From: Halonatronomonas betaini
Lineage (GTDB): Bacteria > Bacillota > Halanaerobiia > Halanaerobiales > Halarsenatibacteraceae
Direction: 5' to 3'
Assembly: GCF_015666175.1 (NCBI RefSeq)
Contig: NZ_JADPIE010000009.1
Coordinates: forward strand, 46,280-110,279
DNA: 64,000 nucleotides
Numbering within the stretch: the first letter of the stretch is position 1; each line of letters opens with the position of its first letter. Shown here piece by piece: positions 22,833-31,609 of the stretch. The notes beneath the pieces were generated by a model that saw only the letters and a program-made list of their open reading frames with translations, was not told where the DNA came from and ran no database searches. The translations under genes and the position numbers were made by a program.

Positions 22833-24197
22833 ATGGATAAGACCCATTCTGTATTTTTAATAGAGGAGGAATGTGAGGGCTGTACTAATTGTGTAAAAAA
22901 CTGCCCGACTAAGGCTATCAGGGTTCATCAGGGCCAGGCATCGATTAAAGAGGAGTACTGTATTGACTGTGCTGCCTGTATCAGAAACTGTGAGTATCAT
23001 GCGAAGGAGGCCCTGACAACTGATTTAGCTGAGGCTCTTTCAGGGGAGAATAATATTGCTTTAATACCACCGAGCTTTTATGCCCAACTCCCTCCTGAAT
23101 ATAATTTGAAGAAGATCAAGCAGAAATTATTGAGTTTAGGTTTTGCCGGGGCTGTTAATGTTTCGATGGGGGCAACGATTTATTCGGCCTGGCTGAAGAA
23201 TATTTTAAGTAAGAAGGAGTCTGCTGAGCCGCTAATATCTTCTGCCTGTCCGGTAGTTGTTAGATATATCAGGTTGTTGTATCCTGAATTATTGGATTTA
23301 GTGGTTAATTATGATAGCCCCCTTGAGATAACGGTTAAAATGATTAATAATGAATTAAAGAATAAATTCACTGATGAAGATTTTGATTTTTATTTTATCA
23401 CTCCCTGCCCGGCCAAACATACTGCTGTTTATTATCCGCCAGGCAAGAAAGCTAGTTTGCTTTCTGGAGCAATCGGTGTCGATGATATCTATAATCCGAT
23501 TTTGAAAGCCGATTTAGACAGGGATAGTACTGAGATTCAGGAATATTTAAATAATCTTGAGCAGGGTTTTCCCTTTGTGTCAGCGCTGGCCTGGGGGAAA
23601 TCTGGAGGAGAAGAGGAGAATTTAAATAGGAGTAATGGCAGCAGGATTATTAAGGTAGATGGATTAGAGAGAATTAAGATGGTTTTAGAGGATTTGGAAA
23701 ATGATAATCTTAAAGGGGTTGATTATCTTGAGATGACGGCCTGTCCAGGGGGCTGTCTCGGCGGAGTATTAAATATAATCAATCCATATCAGGGGATTAT
23801 TAATTTAGAGAATGCTATCAGCAAGGAGTATGAGGAAGCTGGAGATAATGATGCTGACAGGCAGGCTACTGCTGCTAATATTATCGAGACCTTTGAGCAG
23901 CCAGAGATTATGCCTGATGAAAATAAGGCTGGCAGTTTTGAGACTGCTCTGGCCAGATGGCAGGCATTAGAAGCCGAGAAGGAGAAGCTGCCAGGGCTTG
24001 ATTGTGCAGCCTGTGGAGCACCTGACTGTGGGACTCTGGCTGAGGATATAGTTGATGGTTTTGCAGAGAGGGTTGACTGTATTTTTATGTTAAGACAGGA
24101 AGTTGAGATGTTAGCCAATCGGATGTCAGAATTAGTTGGGACCCTGCCGCCGGCTATGGGCCGGGATAAAAAGGAGGATGCTGATGGTGAAAAATAG
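22833..24197 (+). CDS. HsfB-like sensory [FeFe]-hydrogenase homologue
   Basis: Iron-sulfur protein with three parts. Residues 10-50 hold two [4Fe-4S] motifs (CEGCTNCVKNC, CIDCAACIRNC). Residues 65-325 form an H-cluster-type domain with SSACPVVVRYI near 136, TPCPAKHTA near 190 and TACPGGCLGG near 303. A C-terminal CAACGAPDCGTLAEDI...C near 389-412 is a further Fe-S motif. The four H-cluster cysteines are retained, but the neighbouring cysteine used for proton transfer in catalytic enzymes is alanine (SAC instead of SCC). Putative sensory hydrogenases show this change. It probably senses hydrogen or redox state rather than producing hydrogen. The 3' end overlaps the next gene by 14 bases. Confidence 0.82.
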   Translation: MDKTHSVFLIEEECEGCTNCVKNCPTKAIRVHQGQASIKEEYCIDCAACIRNCEYHAKEALTTDLAEALSGENNIALIPPSFYAQLPPEYNLKKIKQKLLSLGFAGAVNVSMGATIYSAWLKNILSKKESAEPLISSACPVVVRYIRLLYPELLDLVVNYDSPLEITVKMINNELKNKFTDEDFDFYFITPCPAKHTAVYYPPGKKASLLSGAIGVDDIYNPILKADLDRDSTEIQEYLNNLEQGFPFVSALAWGKSGGEEENLNRSNGSRIIKVDGLERIKMVLEDLENDNLKGVDYLEMTACPGGCLGGVLNIINPYQGIINLENAISKEYEEAGDNDADRQATAANIIETFEQPEIMPDENKAGSFETALARWQALEAEKEKLPGLDCAACGAPDCGTLAEDIVDGFAERVDCIFMLRQEVEMLANRMSELVGTLPPAMGRDKKEDADGEK

Positions 24198-24540
24198 TTC
24201 ATTTACAGAGATAGATTTAAATAGGGCTGTTGAAGAGTTGGATCTGGAGCTTGTTACCGGAGATATTAATAAAAAGATAGAGGGTATTTATATCTGCGAT
24301 CTTTTAAGTAATGTGATTGCATCTGCCAGCAGCGGCGATATCTGGCTGACTGTTCAGGGCCATTTAAATATCCTGGCTGTGGCTGATTTAACTGATGTGG
24401 CTGCAGTTGTTGTTGTGGAAGGCATTAAGCCTGATCAGGATACAGTTGAGAGGGCAAAGGATAGAGGAATAACTCTACTGACTTCAAATAAACCTGCCTT
24501 TGAGCTGGCGATTGATTTGAATTATCTTGGCCGGTATTGA
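24184..24540 (+). CDS. Second DRTGG-like domain protein of the hydrogenase locus
   Basis: 118-residue protein with the same general plan as the one at 22035: LELVTGDINKKIEGIYICDLLSNVIA, then GDIWLTVQGHLNILAVADLTDVAAVVVVEGIKPDQDTVERAKDRGITLL. The frame is open further upstream inside the HsfB-like gene, but AAGGAGG at 24170-24176 supports ATG 24184 (7-base spacing). It overlaps the HsfB-like gene by 14 bases, which implies coupling. Function unknown; a small ligand-binding or regulatory role is inferred. Confidence 0.75.
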   Translation: MVKNSSFTEIDLNRAVEELDLELVTGDINKKIEGIYICDLLSNVIASASSGDIWLTVQGHLNILAVADLTDVAAVVVVEGIKPDQDTVERAKDRGITLLTSNKPAFELAIDLNYLGRY

Positions 24541-24546
24541 GGTTGA

Positions 24547-25260
24547 TTGAAATTGGGCTTAGTTGAGATTTCTCTCCATAATCATACTGTTTTATCTCCC
24601 TGTGCTGAGCTTAAGATGACCCCTGCAAAAATTATGGCCAGGGCTGCTGCTGAAGGTATTGAGATCGTCGGGGTTACTGATCATAATTCTGCTGCTAATT
24701 TGAGGGCTGCTGAGTATCAGGCAGAACGTTTTGGAATAAAATTACTGCCTGGGATTGAGATTACTTCCACTGAAGATATTCATCTGCTGGCATTTTTTGA
24801 GGAAGTTGAAATTGCAGAAAAGCTGGCCGATATGCTTGAGGAGAAATTATTTAAAAGGGAATATAATCCTGAAAGAATTGGTTATCAAATTGTTGTTAAT
24901 CAGGATGATGAGTTTTCTGAAGTGATCGATTATTTTCTGCCGGCTGCTGTAAGTCTTGGTATTAATGAGATTGGCAGCCTGGTTGCTAAAGCTGGCGGGA
25001 TTTTAATTCCTGCCCATGTCTTTAGGAGCCAGGGTTTAATTAAAACTCTAGGGTTTATTCCTGAGAAGCCAGGTTTTAAGGTTTTAGAGTATACTTTAGA
25101 TGAGGAGTTAGGGCAGTTAAAGGCTAAATATAATTTTAAGAATAGAGCAAGTTTTATTAAGAGTACTGATAGTCATTTTATAGATAGTATTAAAAAAGTT
25201 GCCAGAATTGAATTACCAGCAAAATATTCTAGAAAGGATATTCTGGGGGCTTTATTATGA
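24547..25260 (+). CDS. PHP-domain metal-dependent phosphoesterase
   Basis: PHP-fold protein of 237 residues with metal-site motifs LHNHTVLSP near residue 11 (HxH), GVTDHNSAANL near residue 42, GIEITS near residue 74, and later PAHVFR near residue 157 and STDSHF near residue 220. The family includes histidinol phosphatases and nucleotide phosphatases, but the close relatives that sit in hydrogenase loci are uncharacterised. The start is TTG with GAGGTTG upstream. It closes the regulatory half of the locus; the hydC promoter/leader follows. Confidence 0.82.
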   Translation: MKLGLVEISLHNHTVLSPCAELKMTPAKIMARAAAEGIEIVGVTDHNSAANLRAAEYQAERFGIKLLPGIEITSTEDIHLLAFFEEVEIAEKLADMLEEKLFKREYNPERIGYQIVVNQDDEFSEVIDYFLPAAVSLGINEIGSLVAKAGGILIPAHVFRSQGLIKTLGFIPEKPGFKVLEYTLDEELGQLKAKYNFKNRASFIKSTDSHFIDSIKKVARIELPAKYSRKDILGALL

Positions 25261-25323
25261 TAATAGTTCTGTTTGATTTTGAAAAAATAAGTTTAATTAC
25301 ATTAATATGAGGAGGATTTTATT

Positions 25324-25812
25324 ATGACCTGTGCATGTCAGCAAGCTGAAAAGATTAATAAGTATCTGGAGCCACTCTATGAGATTATGAAAGATTATGA
25401 GGCCAGTGAAAAGAACCTGATTCCTGTCTTACAGCAGGCTCAGGAAGAATATGGCTATCTACCGGAGGAGGTTTTAAAGGAGATTGCAGTCAATCTTGAC
25501 CTCTCTTTAAGTCAGGTTTATGGTGTTGTAACTTTTTACACCCAGTTTCATTTAGAGCCTAGAGGAGAAAATATCATCAGGGTCTGCACTGGAACTGCCT
25601 GTCATGTAAGAGGTGCCGGTGAGGTACTTGATGTATTGAAGGATGAGCTTGGTGTTGATAATGGTGGAACTACTGAAGACTTGAAATTTACATTAGAAAC
25701 TGTTGCCTGTATTGGGGCCTGTGGCCTGGCGCCTGTTATTATGGTTAATGATAATACCCATGGCCGTTTAAATGCTGAAAGTACTAAAGACGTACTCGAT
25801 AAGTATAGATAA
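25324..25812 (+). CDS. hydC: Electron-bifurcating hydrogenase subunit HydC (NuoE-like)
   Basis: Thioredoxin-like [2Fe-2S] protein of the bifurcating hydrogenase HydABC. It has the NuoE pattern: PVLQQAQEEYGYLPEEVL, VYGVVTFYTQFHLEPRG, then cluster cysteines CTGTAC near residue 92 and CIGACG near residue 132. Length 162 is typical. AGGAGG lies 8 bases before the ATG. The complex couples oxidation of NADH and reduced ferredoxin to hydrogen formation, or the reverse. Confidence 0.92.
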   Translation: MTCACQQAEKINKYLEPLYEIMKDYEASEKNLIPVLQQAQEEYGYLPEEVLKEIAVNLDLSLSQVYGVVTFYTQFHLEPRGENIIRVCTGTACHVRGAGEVLDVLKDELGVDNGGTTEDLKFTLETVACIGACGLAPVIMVNDNTHGRLNAESTKDVLDKYR

Positions 25813-25814
25813 TC

Positions 25815-26360
25815 ATGAAGGATTTATCGCTCCATATTCTGGACCTGGCTGAAAATTCTTTTCTGGCCGGAGCAGATAAGTTGATCTTAAGAATAAAAGA
25901 GGATATACCTAAAAATCAGCTGATATTGATAATGGCTGATAATGGCCAGGGTATGGAAGAGACAGAGTTAGCATCTGTTACTGATCCTTTCTACACTGGG
26001 AGAAATAAAAAAGTTGGTTTAGGTATTCCTTTGATTAAATATAATGCAGAATTAGCTGGAGGATTTTTAGAGATTTTTTCCTGGTCAGGGATTGGAACTT
26101 ATTTGACGGCGGTCTTTGAATATGATCATATTGACAGGCCTCCTTTAGGAGATATTCCTGAATCAATACTTAGTTTGATAACTTTAAATTCTGATCAGGA
26201 TATATATTTTTACCACTGGTATAATGGTGATAATTATGAATTTAAGACCAGGGATTATAGAGAGGAATTAGGATCGATACCCCTTGATCATCATGAGGTT
26301 TTGGAGTTTATTGCTGATGACCTTAAAACAAATTTTAGAAAATTAAGAGGTGAATTTTAA
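25815..26360 (+). CDS. HATPase-domain protein between hydC and hydB
   Basis: 181-residue protein with a histidine-kinase-like ATP-binding fold: N-box region LHILDLAENSFLAGADKL near residue 6, G1 box MADNGQGM near residue 40, and a G2 box KVGLGIPLIKYNAEL near residue 68. No dimerisation or receiver domain is seen. It starts 2 bases after hydC and ends directly before the ferredoxin gene. Genes of this type recur at this position in hydrogenase clusters; the function is unknown and a regulatory kinase role is inferred. Confidence 0.78.
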   Translation: MKDLSLHILDLAENSFLAGADKLILRIKEDIPKNQLILIMADNGQGMEETELASVTDPFYTGRNKKVGLGIPLIKYNAELAGGFLEIFSWSGIGTYLTAVFEYDHIDRPPLGDIPESILSLITLNSDQDIYFYHWYNGDNYEFKTRDYREELGSIPLDHHEVLEFIADDLKTNFRKLRGEF

Positions 26361-26726
26361 ATGAAATCATTGCAGGAATTAAGAGATATGCGTAAGAGGC
26401 TGGAAAAGGATATGACTGCCAGAGACGATAAGGACCTGGCCAAAGTTATTATCGGTATGGGAACCTGCGGAATTGCTGCAGGAGCTAGAGATATTTTGCA
26501 GGCTGTTTCAGATGAGATCAATAAAAGAGATCTTAATGTCAAGATAGTACAGACTGGATGTATTGGTATGTGTGAGGAAGAACCAATTTTTGATATTGTT
26601 AAACCAGGTGATGAGAGAATAACCTATGGTAATCTCACACCGGATATTGCCAGACAGATAATAGTGGAACATCTAATCAATAATAGAATAGACAAAGAAC
26701 ACGTCATTGCCAGACATAATAATTAA
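26361..26726 (+). CDS. [2Fe-2S] thioredoxin-like ferredoxin of the hydrogenase cluster
   Basis: 121-residue protein with a thioredoxin-like [2Fe-2S] fold: MGTCGIAAGARDIL near residue 33 and QTGCIGMCEEEPIF near residue 65. The first pair is reduced to one clear cysteine (GTCG), so the ligand set is C-x-n-C-x3-C plus possibly another residue. It resembles the N-terminal domain of HydB, encoded next. Likely an electron carrier or assembly partner for HydABC. The gene is abutted to the HATPase gene (no gap). Confidence 0.82.
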   Translation: MKSLQELRDMRKRLEKDMTARDDKDLAKVIIGMGTCGIAAGARDILQAVSDEINKRDLNVKIVQTGCIGMCEEEPIFDIVKPGDERITYGNLTPDIARQIIVEHLINNRIDKEHVIARHNN

Positions 26727-26741
26727 TAGGAGGTTATTTCG

Positions 26742-28544
26742 ATGAGCAAGGAGAATATATACCGTTCACATGTATTGGTCTGTACAGGTACAGGCTGTGT
26801 TTCATCTGGAGCCAGGGCAATTAAAGATATTTTTATAGATGAATTACATGAGAAAGAGATTGAAAATGAGGTCAGGGTTGTTGAGACTGGCTGTCATGGT
26901 TTCTGTGAAAGGGGACCGATTGCAATTGTTTATCCTGAAGGTGTCTTTTATTCTGAATTAAGAGAGGCCGATGTTGCTGAAATTGTTGAAGAACATTTAT
27001 TAAAGGGGCGAATTGTTGACCGTCTCCTTTATGTGGATGACGATAAAGAGAAGGTTCCAGGCTATAGTGATATTGATTTTTACAAGAAACAGAAGAGAAT
27101 TGCTCTTAAAAACTGTGGCCGGATTGACCCGGAGAATATCGATGAATATATTGCCAGTGGTGGCTATGAGGCCATGGGTATTGCCTTTACTGAGCTTGAA
27201 CAGGATAAAGTTATTGATATGGTTAAGGATTCAGGCCTCCGTGGACGTGGAGGTGGCGGTTTCCCAACTGGTTTAAAATGGTCCTTTGCCGCTAAATCTC
27301 CTGGCGATAAGAAATATGTTATCTGTAATGCTGATGAGGGTGATCCAGGAGCATTTATGGATAGAAGTATCCTTGAGGGTGATCCTCATAAGATCATTGA
27401 GGGTATGGCAATTGCAGGTTATGCAATCGGTGCCGATGAAGGCTATGTGTATGTAAGGGCTGAATATCCTTTAGCTATTAAACGACTCAGAAAAGCTATT
27501 AAAGATGCTGAAGAATACGGGCTTTTAGGTGATGATATCTTTGGTTCAGGCTTTAATTTTAAGTTGAATATTAAAGAGGGGGCTGGCGCCTTTGTCTGCG
27601 GTGAAGAGACAGCTCTAATGGCTTCAATTGAAGGTAAAAGGGGAATGCCAACACCGAGGCCTCCGTATCCAGCAGTTAAAGGTCTCTGGGGCAAACCGAC
27701 CAACATAAATAATGTGGAGACATTTGCTAATATTCCATTTATTATTCAGGAGGGACCAGAAGCCTTTGCCAGCTATGGAACTGAAGGAAGTCCTGGAACA
27801 AAAGTATTTGCTCTGACCGGTAAGATAAATAATACTGGCCTGGTTGAGGTTCCAATGGGGACAACTTTAAGAGAGGTTATCTTTGATATTGGCGGTGGAC
27901 TTCAGGAGAATAGAAAGTTTAAAGCTGTGCAGACCGGAGGTCCTTCAGGCGGCTGTATACCTGAAGATTATTTAGATTTACCGATAGATTATGATTCTCT
28001 GCTGGAAGTTGGAGCCATGATGGGTTCTGGAGGAATGGTTGTTATGGATGATAATACCTGTATGGTAGATGTATCAAGATTCTTCTTGAATTTCACCCAG
28101 AGTGAATCCTGTGGAAAATGCACCCCCTGTCGTGAAGGTACAAAAAGGATGTTAGAGATATTAAATAGAATTACTGAAGGTGAAGGAAAATCAGGTGATA
28201 TTAAGTTATTGAGAGAGCTGGCTGAACATATTAGAGATACTTCTCTCTGTGGACTTGGACAGTCTGCCCCTAATCCTGTTTTAAGTACGCTGCAATATTT
28301 TGAGAATGAATATATTGCCCATATAGAGGATGAGAAATGTCCTGCTGGTGTTTGCCCGGATTTAAAGGGGGCTTATTATGTATTAGAAGATGATTGTATT
28401 GGCTGCGGTATCTGTATGAAGGCCTGCCCTGTTGATGCAATTAGCGGTAAACCAAAAGAGGTTTATACTATAGATAGTGAAGCCTGTATTTCCTGTGGGG
28501 TCTGTGCTGATAAATGTCCAAAAGACGCGATTGCTGTTGGTTAA
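26742..28544 (+). CDS. hydB: Electron-bifurcating hydrogenase subunit HydB (NuoF-like)
   Basis: Flavoprotein subunit that binds FMN and NAD(H). Residues 1-90 form a [2Fe-2S] thioredoxin-like domain (VCTGTGCVSSGA, ETGCHGFCERGP). The NuoF core follows with GLRGRGGGGFPTGLKW near residue 165 and ICNADEGDPGAFMDR. The [4Fe-4S] site SCGKCTPCREG lies near residue 456. Two ferredoxin-type motifs at the C-terminus (CIGCGICMKACP, CISCGVCADKCP) complete it. Length 600 is normal. AGGAGG lies 8 bases before the ATG. Confidence 0.94.
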   Translation: MSKENIYRSHVLVCTGTGCVSSGARAIKDIFIDELHEKEIENEVRVVETGCHGFCERGPIAIVYPEGVFYSELREADVAEIVEEHLLKGRIVDRLLYVDDDKEKVPGYSDIDFYKKQKRIALKNCGRIDPENIDEYIASGGYEAMGIAFTELEQDKVIDMVKDSGLRGRGGGGFPTGLKWSFAAKSPGDKKYVICNADEGDPGAFMDRSILEGDPHKIIEGMAIAGYAIGADEGYVYVRAEYPLAIKRLRKAIKDAEEYGLLGDDIFGSGFNFKLNIKEGAGAFVCGEETALMASIEGKRGMPTPRPPYPAVKGLWGKPTNINNVETFANIPFIIQEGPEAFASYGTEGSPGTKVFALTGKINNTGLVEVPMGTTLREVIFDIGGGLQENRKFKAVQTGGPSGGCIPEDYLDLPIDYDSLLEVGAMMGSGGMVVMDDNTCMVDVSRFFLNFTQSESCGKCTPCREGTKRMLEILNRITEGEGKSGDIKLLRELAEHIRDTSLCGLGQSAPNPVLSTLQYFENEYIAHIEDEKCPAGVCPDLKGAYYVLEDDCIGCGICMKACPVDAISGKPKEVYTIDSEACISCGVCADKCPKDAIAVG

Positions 28545-28585
28545 AGTGAATCTAGCAATTAATGATAAAATGGAGGCGAAAAAGT

Positions 28586-30307
28586 ATGAGTAAAGTTAAA
28601 CTAAAAATAGATGGCAGTCCTGTTGAAGTAGATTCGGATATGACAATACTTGATGCAGCTAAAGAGGTGGGGATTGATGTTCCTAAACTCTGCTATCATC
28701 CAGATTTGACACTGCATGGGGCCTGCCGGGTCTGTGTTGTTGAAAATGAAGATAATGGTCAGTTGCTGGCATCCTGTGTGGCACCGGTTGAGGATGGCAT
28801 GGAAATCAGTACCAGGAGTATGAAAGCCAGACAGGCCAGGAGAAGAAATGTTAAGTTATTGCTGGCAAATCATCCTAATGACTGTCTTGGCTGTGATAGA
28901 AATGGTAGCTGTGAGTTACAGGATCTTGTTTACAGTATGGGAATTGGCAGTCATGATGTTGATGAACTTGAAGGTGAACGGAGAGACCTGCCAATTGATG
29001 ATGTTGGGCCATCTTTAAGAAGGGATCCTAATAAATGTATTCTCTGTGGCCGCTGTGTTCGTGAATGTGAGGAAGTTCAGGGAGTTTCTGCACTCCAGTT
29101 TAGTGAGCGGGGATTTGATTCGATTGTAACAACTGCCTTTGATCTGCCTCAGAGTGAGATTAACTGTGCTAACTGTGGCCAGTGTGCAACTGTCTGTCCA
29201 GTTGGTGCTATAACTGAAAAGATAGAAATTAAGGATGTCTGGGAAGCTATTGAAAATGATGATATTCATGTTGTTGTGCAGACTGCTCCTTCAATTCAGG
29301 CAACGATTGGTGAGGAGTTTGGAATGGAGCCTGGTTCTGTGGTGACCGGGAAATTAGTCTCTGCATTGAGGCATATTGGTTTTGATGGGGTTTATTCGAC
29401 TGAATTTACTGCTGATCTGACAATTTTAGAGGAGGGCAATGAGTTTTTACGGAGACTTGAAGGTGATAAGAATCTGCCCCATATAACTTCATGTTGTCCA
29501 GGCTGGGTTAAGTTTGCCGAGCATAATTATCCAGAATTGTTGCCCCATTTATCGACTGCTAAATCACCTCAGCAGATGTTTTCAACTCTGGCCAAGACTT
29601 ATTATGCAAATGAAAAGGGTTTAGACCCTGCTAAGATATATACAGTGGCTATTATGCCCTGTACCGCCAAGAAGTTTGAAAAAGAGCGGGATGAGATGAG
29701 ATCCAGTGGTTATAAAGATACAGATGCTGTTTTAACGACTAGAGAGCTGGCCAGAATGATTAGAGAATTAGGTTTAAGGTTTGATTTATTAGATGATCAG
29801 GATTACGATGAGTTAATGGGGGATGTCTCTGGTGCCGGTACAATCTTTGGAACGACTGGTGGAGTTACTGAAGCTGCAATTAGAACGGTTAAAGAAGAGT
29901 TGACCGGGGAAGAGCTTGAGAGATTGGATCTTGATTTTAGAGGTACCAATGAAGCCACAGTAGAAATCGGTGATAAGAAGATTAATGTTGCTATTGCCAA
30001 TGGTCTGGCTAAAGCATCAGAAATATTAAAGGCTGTTAAAAATGGCGAAAAAGATTACCATTTTATTGAAATAATGGCATGCCCACATGGCTGTGTAGGT
30101 GGCGGTGGCCAGCCTTTACCTGTAGATGAGCAAAAGAAGGATGCCAGGGCCAGGGGGCTTGGCAGTATTGATGAGACAAGTAGTATTAGAAAGTCTCATA
30201 AAAATCCGAAAATAATTAAATTATATAATGAGTTTTTAGGTGAACCATTGAGTGGCGAAGCTCATCATCTCTTGCATACAAATTATAAAGAAAGACCTAA
30301 GAATTAA
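28586..30307 (+). CDS. hydA: [FeFe]-hydrogenase catalytic subunit HydA of the bifurcating complex
   Basis: Catalytic subunit carrying the H-cluster. N-terminal [2Fe-2S] plant-type domain with CRVCVVE, a His-ligated [4Fe-4S] site HPNDCLGCDRNGSC, two ferredoxin clusters (CILCGRCVREC, CANCGQCATVC), then H-cluster motifs TSCCPGWVKF near residue 298, MPCTAKKFE near residue 357 and MACPHGCVGGGGQP near residue 497. Unlike the HsfB-like protein at 22833 it keeps the proton-transfer cysteine. The frame is open from 28562, but ATG 28586 has TGGAGGCG upstream and gives the normal start. Length 573. A terminator follows. Confidence 0.95.
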   Translation: MSKVKLKIDGSPVEVDSDMTILDAAKEVGIDVPKLCYHPDLTLHGACRVCVVENEDNGQLLASCVAPVEDGMEISTRSMKARQARRRNVKLLLANHPNDCLGCDRNGSCELQDLVYSMGIGSHDVDELEGERRDLPIDDVGPSLRRDPNKCILCGRCVRECEEVQGVSALQFSERGFDSIVTTAFDLPQSEINCANCGQCATVCPVGAITEKIEIKDVWEAIENDDIHVVVQTAPSIQATIGEEFGMEPGSVVTGKLVSALRHIGFDGVYSTEFTADLTILEEGNEFLRRLEGDKNLPHITSCCPGWVKFAEHNYPELLPHLSTAKSPQQMFSTLAKTYYANEKGLDPAKIYTVAIMPCTAKKFEKERDEMRSSGYKDTDAVLTTRELARMIRELGLRFDLLDDQDYDELMGDVSGAGTIFGTTGGVTEAAIRTVKEELTGEELERLDLDFRGTNEATVEIGDKKINVAIANGLAKASEILKAVKNGEKDYHFIEIMACPHGCVGGGGQPLPVDEQKKDARARGLGSIDETSSIRKSHKNPKIIKLYNEFLGEPLSGEAHHLLHTNYKERPKN

Positions 30308-30350
30308 ATAGGTTAAGTATTCAGGCAAAAAAGCTAAGTATAAGATATAA

Positions 30351-30392
30351 ACCTGGCTGATTATGAGAAATCAGCCAGGTATTTTAATTTTT
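30351..30392 (+). terminator. Intrinsic terminator after hydA
   Basis: Perfect 12-bp stem (ACCTGGCTGATT at 30351-30362 with AATCAGCCAGGT at 30369-30380), 6-base loop, followed by a T-rich tract. It ends the hydrogenase transcript. Confidence 0.9.
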
Positions 30393-30396
30393 TAGC

Positions 30397-30425
30397 TTTA
30401 TAATAAGGGTATAATCTGTTATAAT
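30397..30425 (+). promoter_or_regulatory. Promoter of the aminotransferase-tsaEBD unit
   Basis: TTTATA (30397-30402), 17-base spacer ending in TG-t, TATAAT (30420-30425): an extended -10 promoter. Another TATAAT at 30410-30415 lacks a -35. Confidence 0.5.
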
Positions 30426-30454
30426 AATATATCGATACTTTTATTAGGAGTGAT

Positions 30455-31594
30455 ATGATGAATGATTTATTGATTATGACTCCAGGGCCGACTGAGATTG
30501 CTGAATCGGTAAGAAAAGCCATGGCTCAGCCGATTACCAATCCAGATCTTGATCCTGAGTTTTTTGATTTTTATGCTGAAATGGTTTCAAAATTACAAAA
30601 TATATTACATACTGAAAATGATGTTATTGTTATGAGCGGCGAGGGGATTTTAGGACTGGAATCGGCCTGTGCCTCTTTAATTGAGCCTGGAGATAGGGTT
30701 TTAGTTATTAATAATGGCATTTTTGGAAAAGGTTTTGCTGACTTTGTTCGGCTATATGGCGGAGAAGTTGAGTTAGTTGATTTTCCAGATGATCGGCCTG
30801 TCGATGCTGATAAACTTGAAAATCTTTTAAAAGAGGATTCTGATTATAAATTTTCTACCCTGGTACACTGTGAGACTCCAACTGGAATTTTGAATCCAGT
30901 TGAAGAAATAACAGAAGTTTTAAATCGATATGATATTTTATCAGTCGTTGATTCTGTTTCTGCTGTTGGTGGGGTGCCTGTAGATGTCGATAGCTGGGGG
31001 GTTGATATATTACTTGGGGGCTCTCAGAAATGTTTTTCTGCTCCTCCAGGAACTACTTTTATGAGTATTTCTGAAGCTGCCTGGGAAATGATTAATAACC
31101 GGGAGACTGAGGTTCATGGCTATTACCTTAATTTAATACCCTGGCAGAACTGGTATCAGAAAAAGAGCTTTCCCTATACCCAGGCTATTAGCGATATTTA
31201 TGCTTTTGATCAGGCTTTAGATAACTGGTTAGGGGATGAAGATGTATTATTAAGACATGAAAAGAACGGCAGGGCAGTTAGAAATACACTGCAGAGGGCT
31301 GGACTTGAGCTCTTTGCCAGGGCAGGATTTTCAGATACAGTTACTGCTTTTAAGAAGCCAGCTGGTGTTGATTATGATGAGTTGAATCAGATTATGGCTG
31401 ATAAGTATAATGTTATGATTGCCAGTTCTGTGGGCAAGTATGCAAAGGATATTTTAAGAATTGGTCATATGGGTGAAAACTGTTATGAAGAGAAGATTTA
31501 TAGAACTTTAAAAGCTCTGGACAAGACTTTAAGGGAATTAGGTGTGGAACTTGAAGATGAGCTTCAGTTAATTTTTGCTGAAGAGACTGTATAG
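30455..31594 (+). CDS. Class V aminotransferase (alanine/serine-glyoxylate aminotransferase-like)
   Basis: PLP-dependent fold-type I aminotransferase. N-terminal TPGPTEIAESVRKAM, the cofactor loop SGEGILGLESA near residue 67, DSVSAVGGVPVDVD near residue 169 and the PLP-lysine region GGSQKCFSAPPG near residue 191 are all present. Length 379 is normal. Relatives use glyoxylate, pyruvate, serine, alanine or ureidoglycine, so the substrate is open. GGAGTG lies before two adjacent ATGs (30455, 30458); the first is given. It is followed by tsaE after 15 bases. Confidence 0.85.
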   Translation: MMNDLLIMTPGPTEIAESVRKAMAQPITNPDLDPEFFDFYAEMVSKLQNILHTENDVIVMSGEGILGLESACASLIEPGDRVLVINNGIFGKGFADFVRLYGGEVELVDFPDDRPVDADKLENLLKEDSDYKFSTLVHCETPTGILNPVEEITEVLNRYDILSVVDSVSAVGGVPVDVDSWGVDILLGGSQKCFSAPPGTTFMSISEAAWEMINNRETEVHGYYLNLIPWQNWYQKKSFPYTQAISDIYAFDQALDNWLGDEDVLLRHEKNGRAVRNTLQRAGLELFARAGFSDTVTAFKKPAGVDYDELNQIMADKYNVMIASSVGKYAKDILRIGHMGENCYEEKIYRTLKALDKTLRELGVELEDELQLIFAEETV

Positions 31595-31609
31595 GTTCAG
31601 GAGGATTTT

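Noticed and set aside
24547..25260. PHP protein as the missing histidinol-phosphatase
   Set aside because: It is 20 kb from the his operon and lies inside the hydrogenase locus, with tight coupling to its neighbours. The PHP fold alone does not give the substrate.
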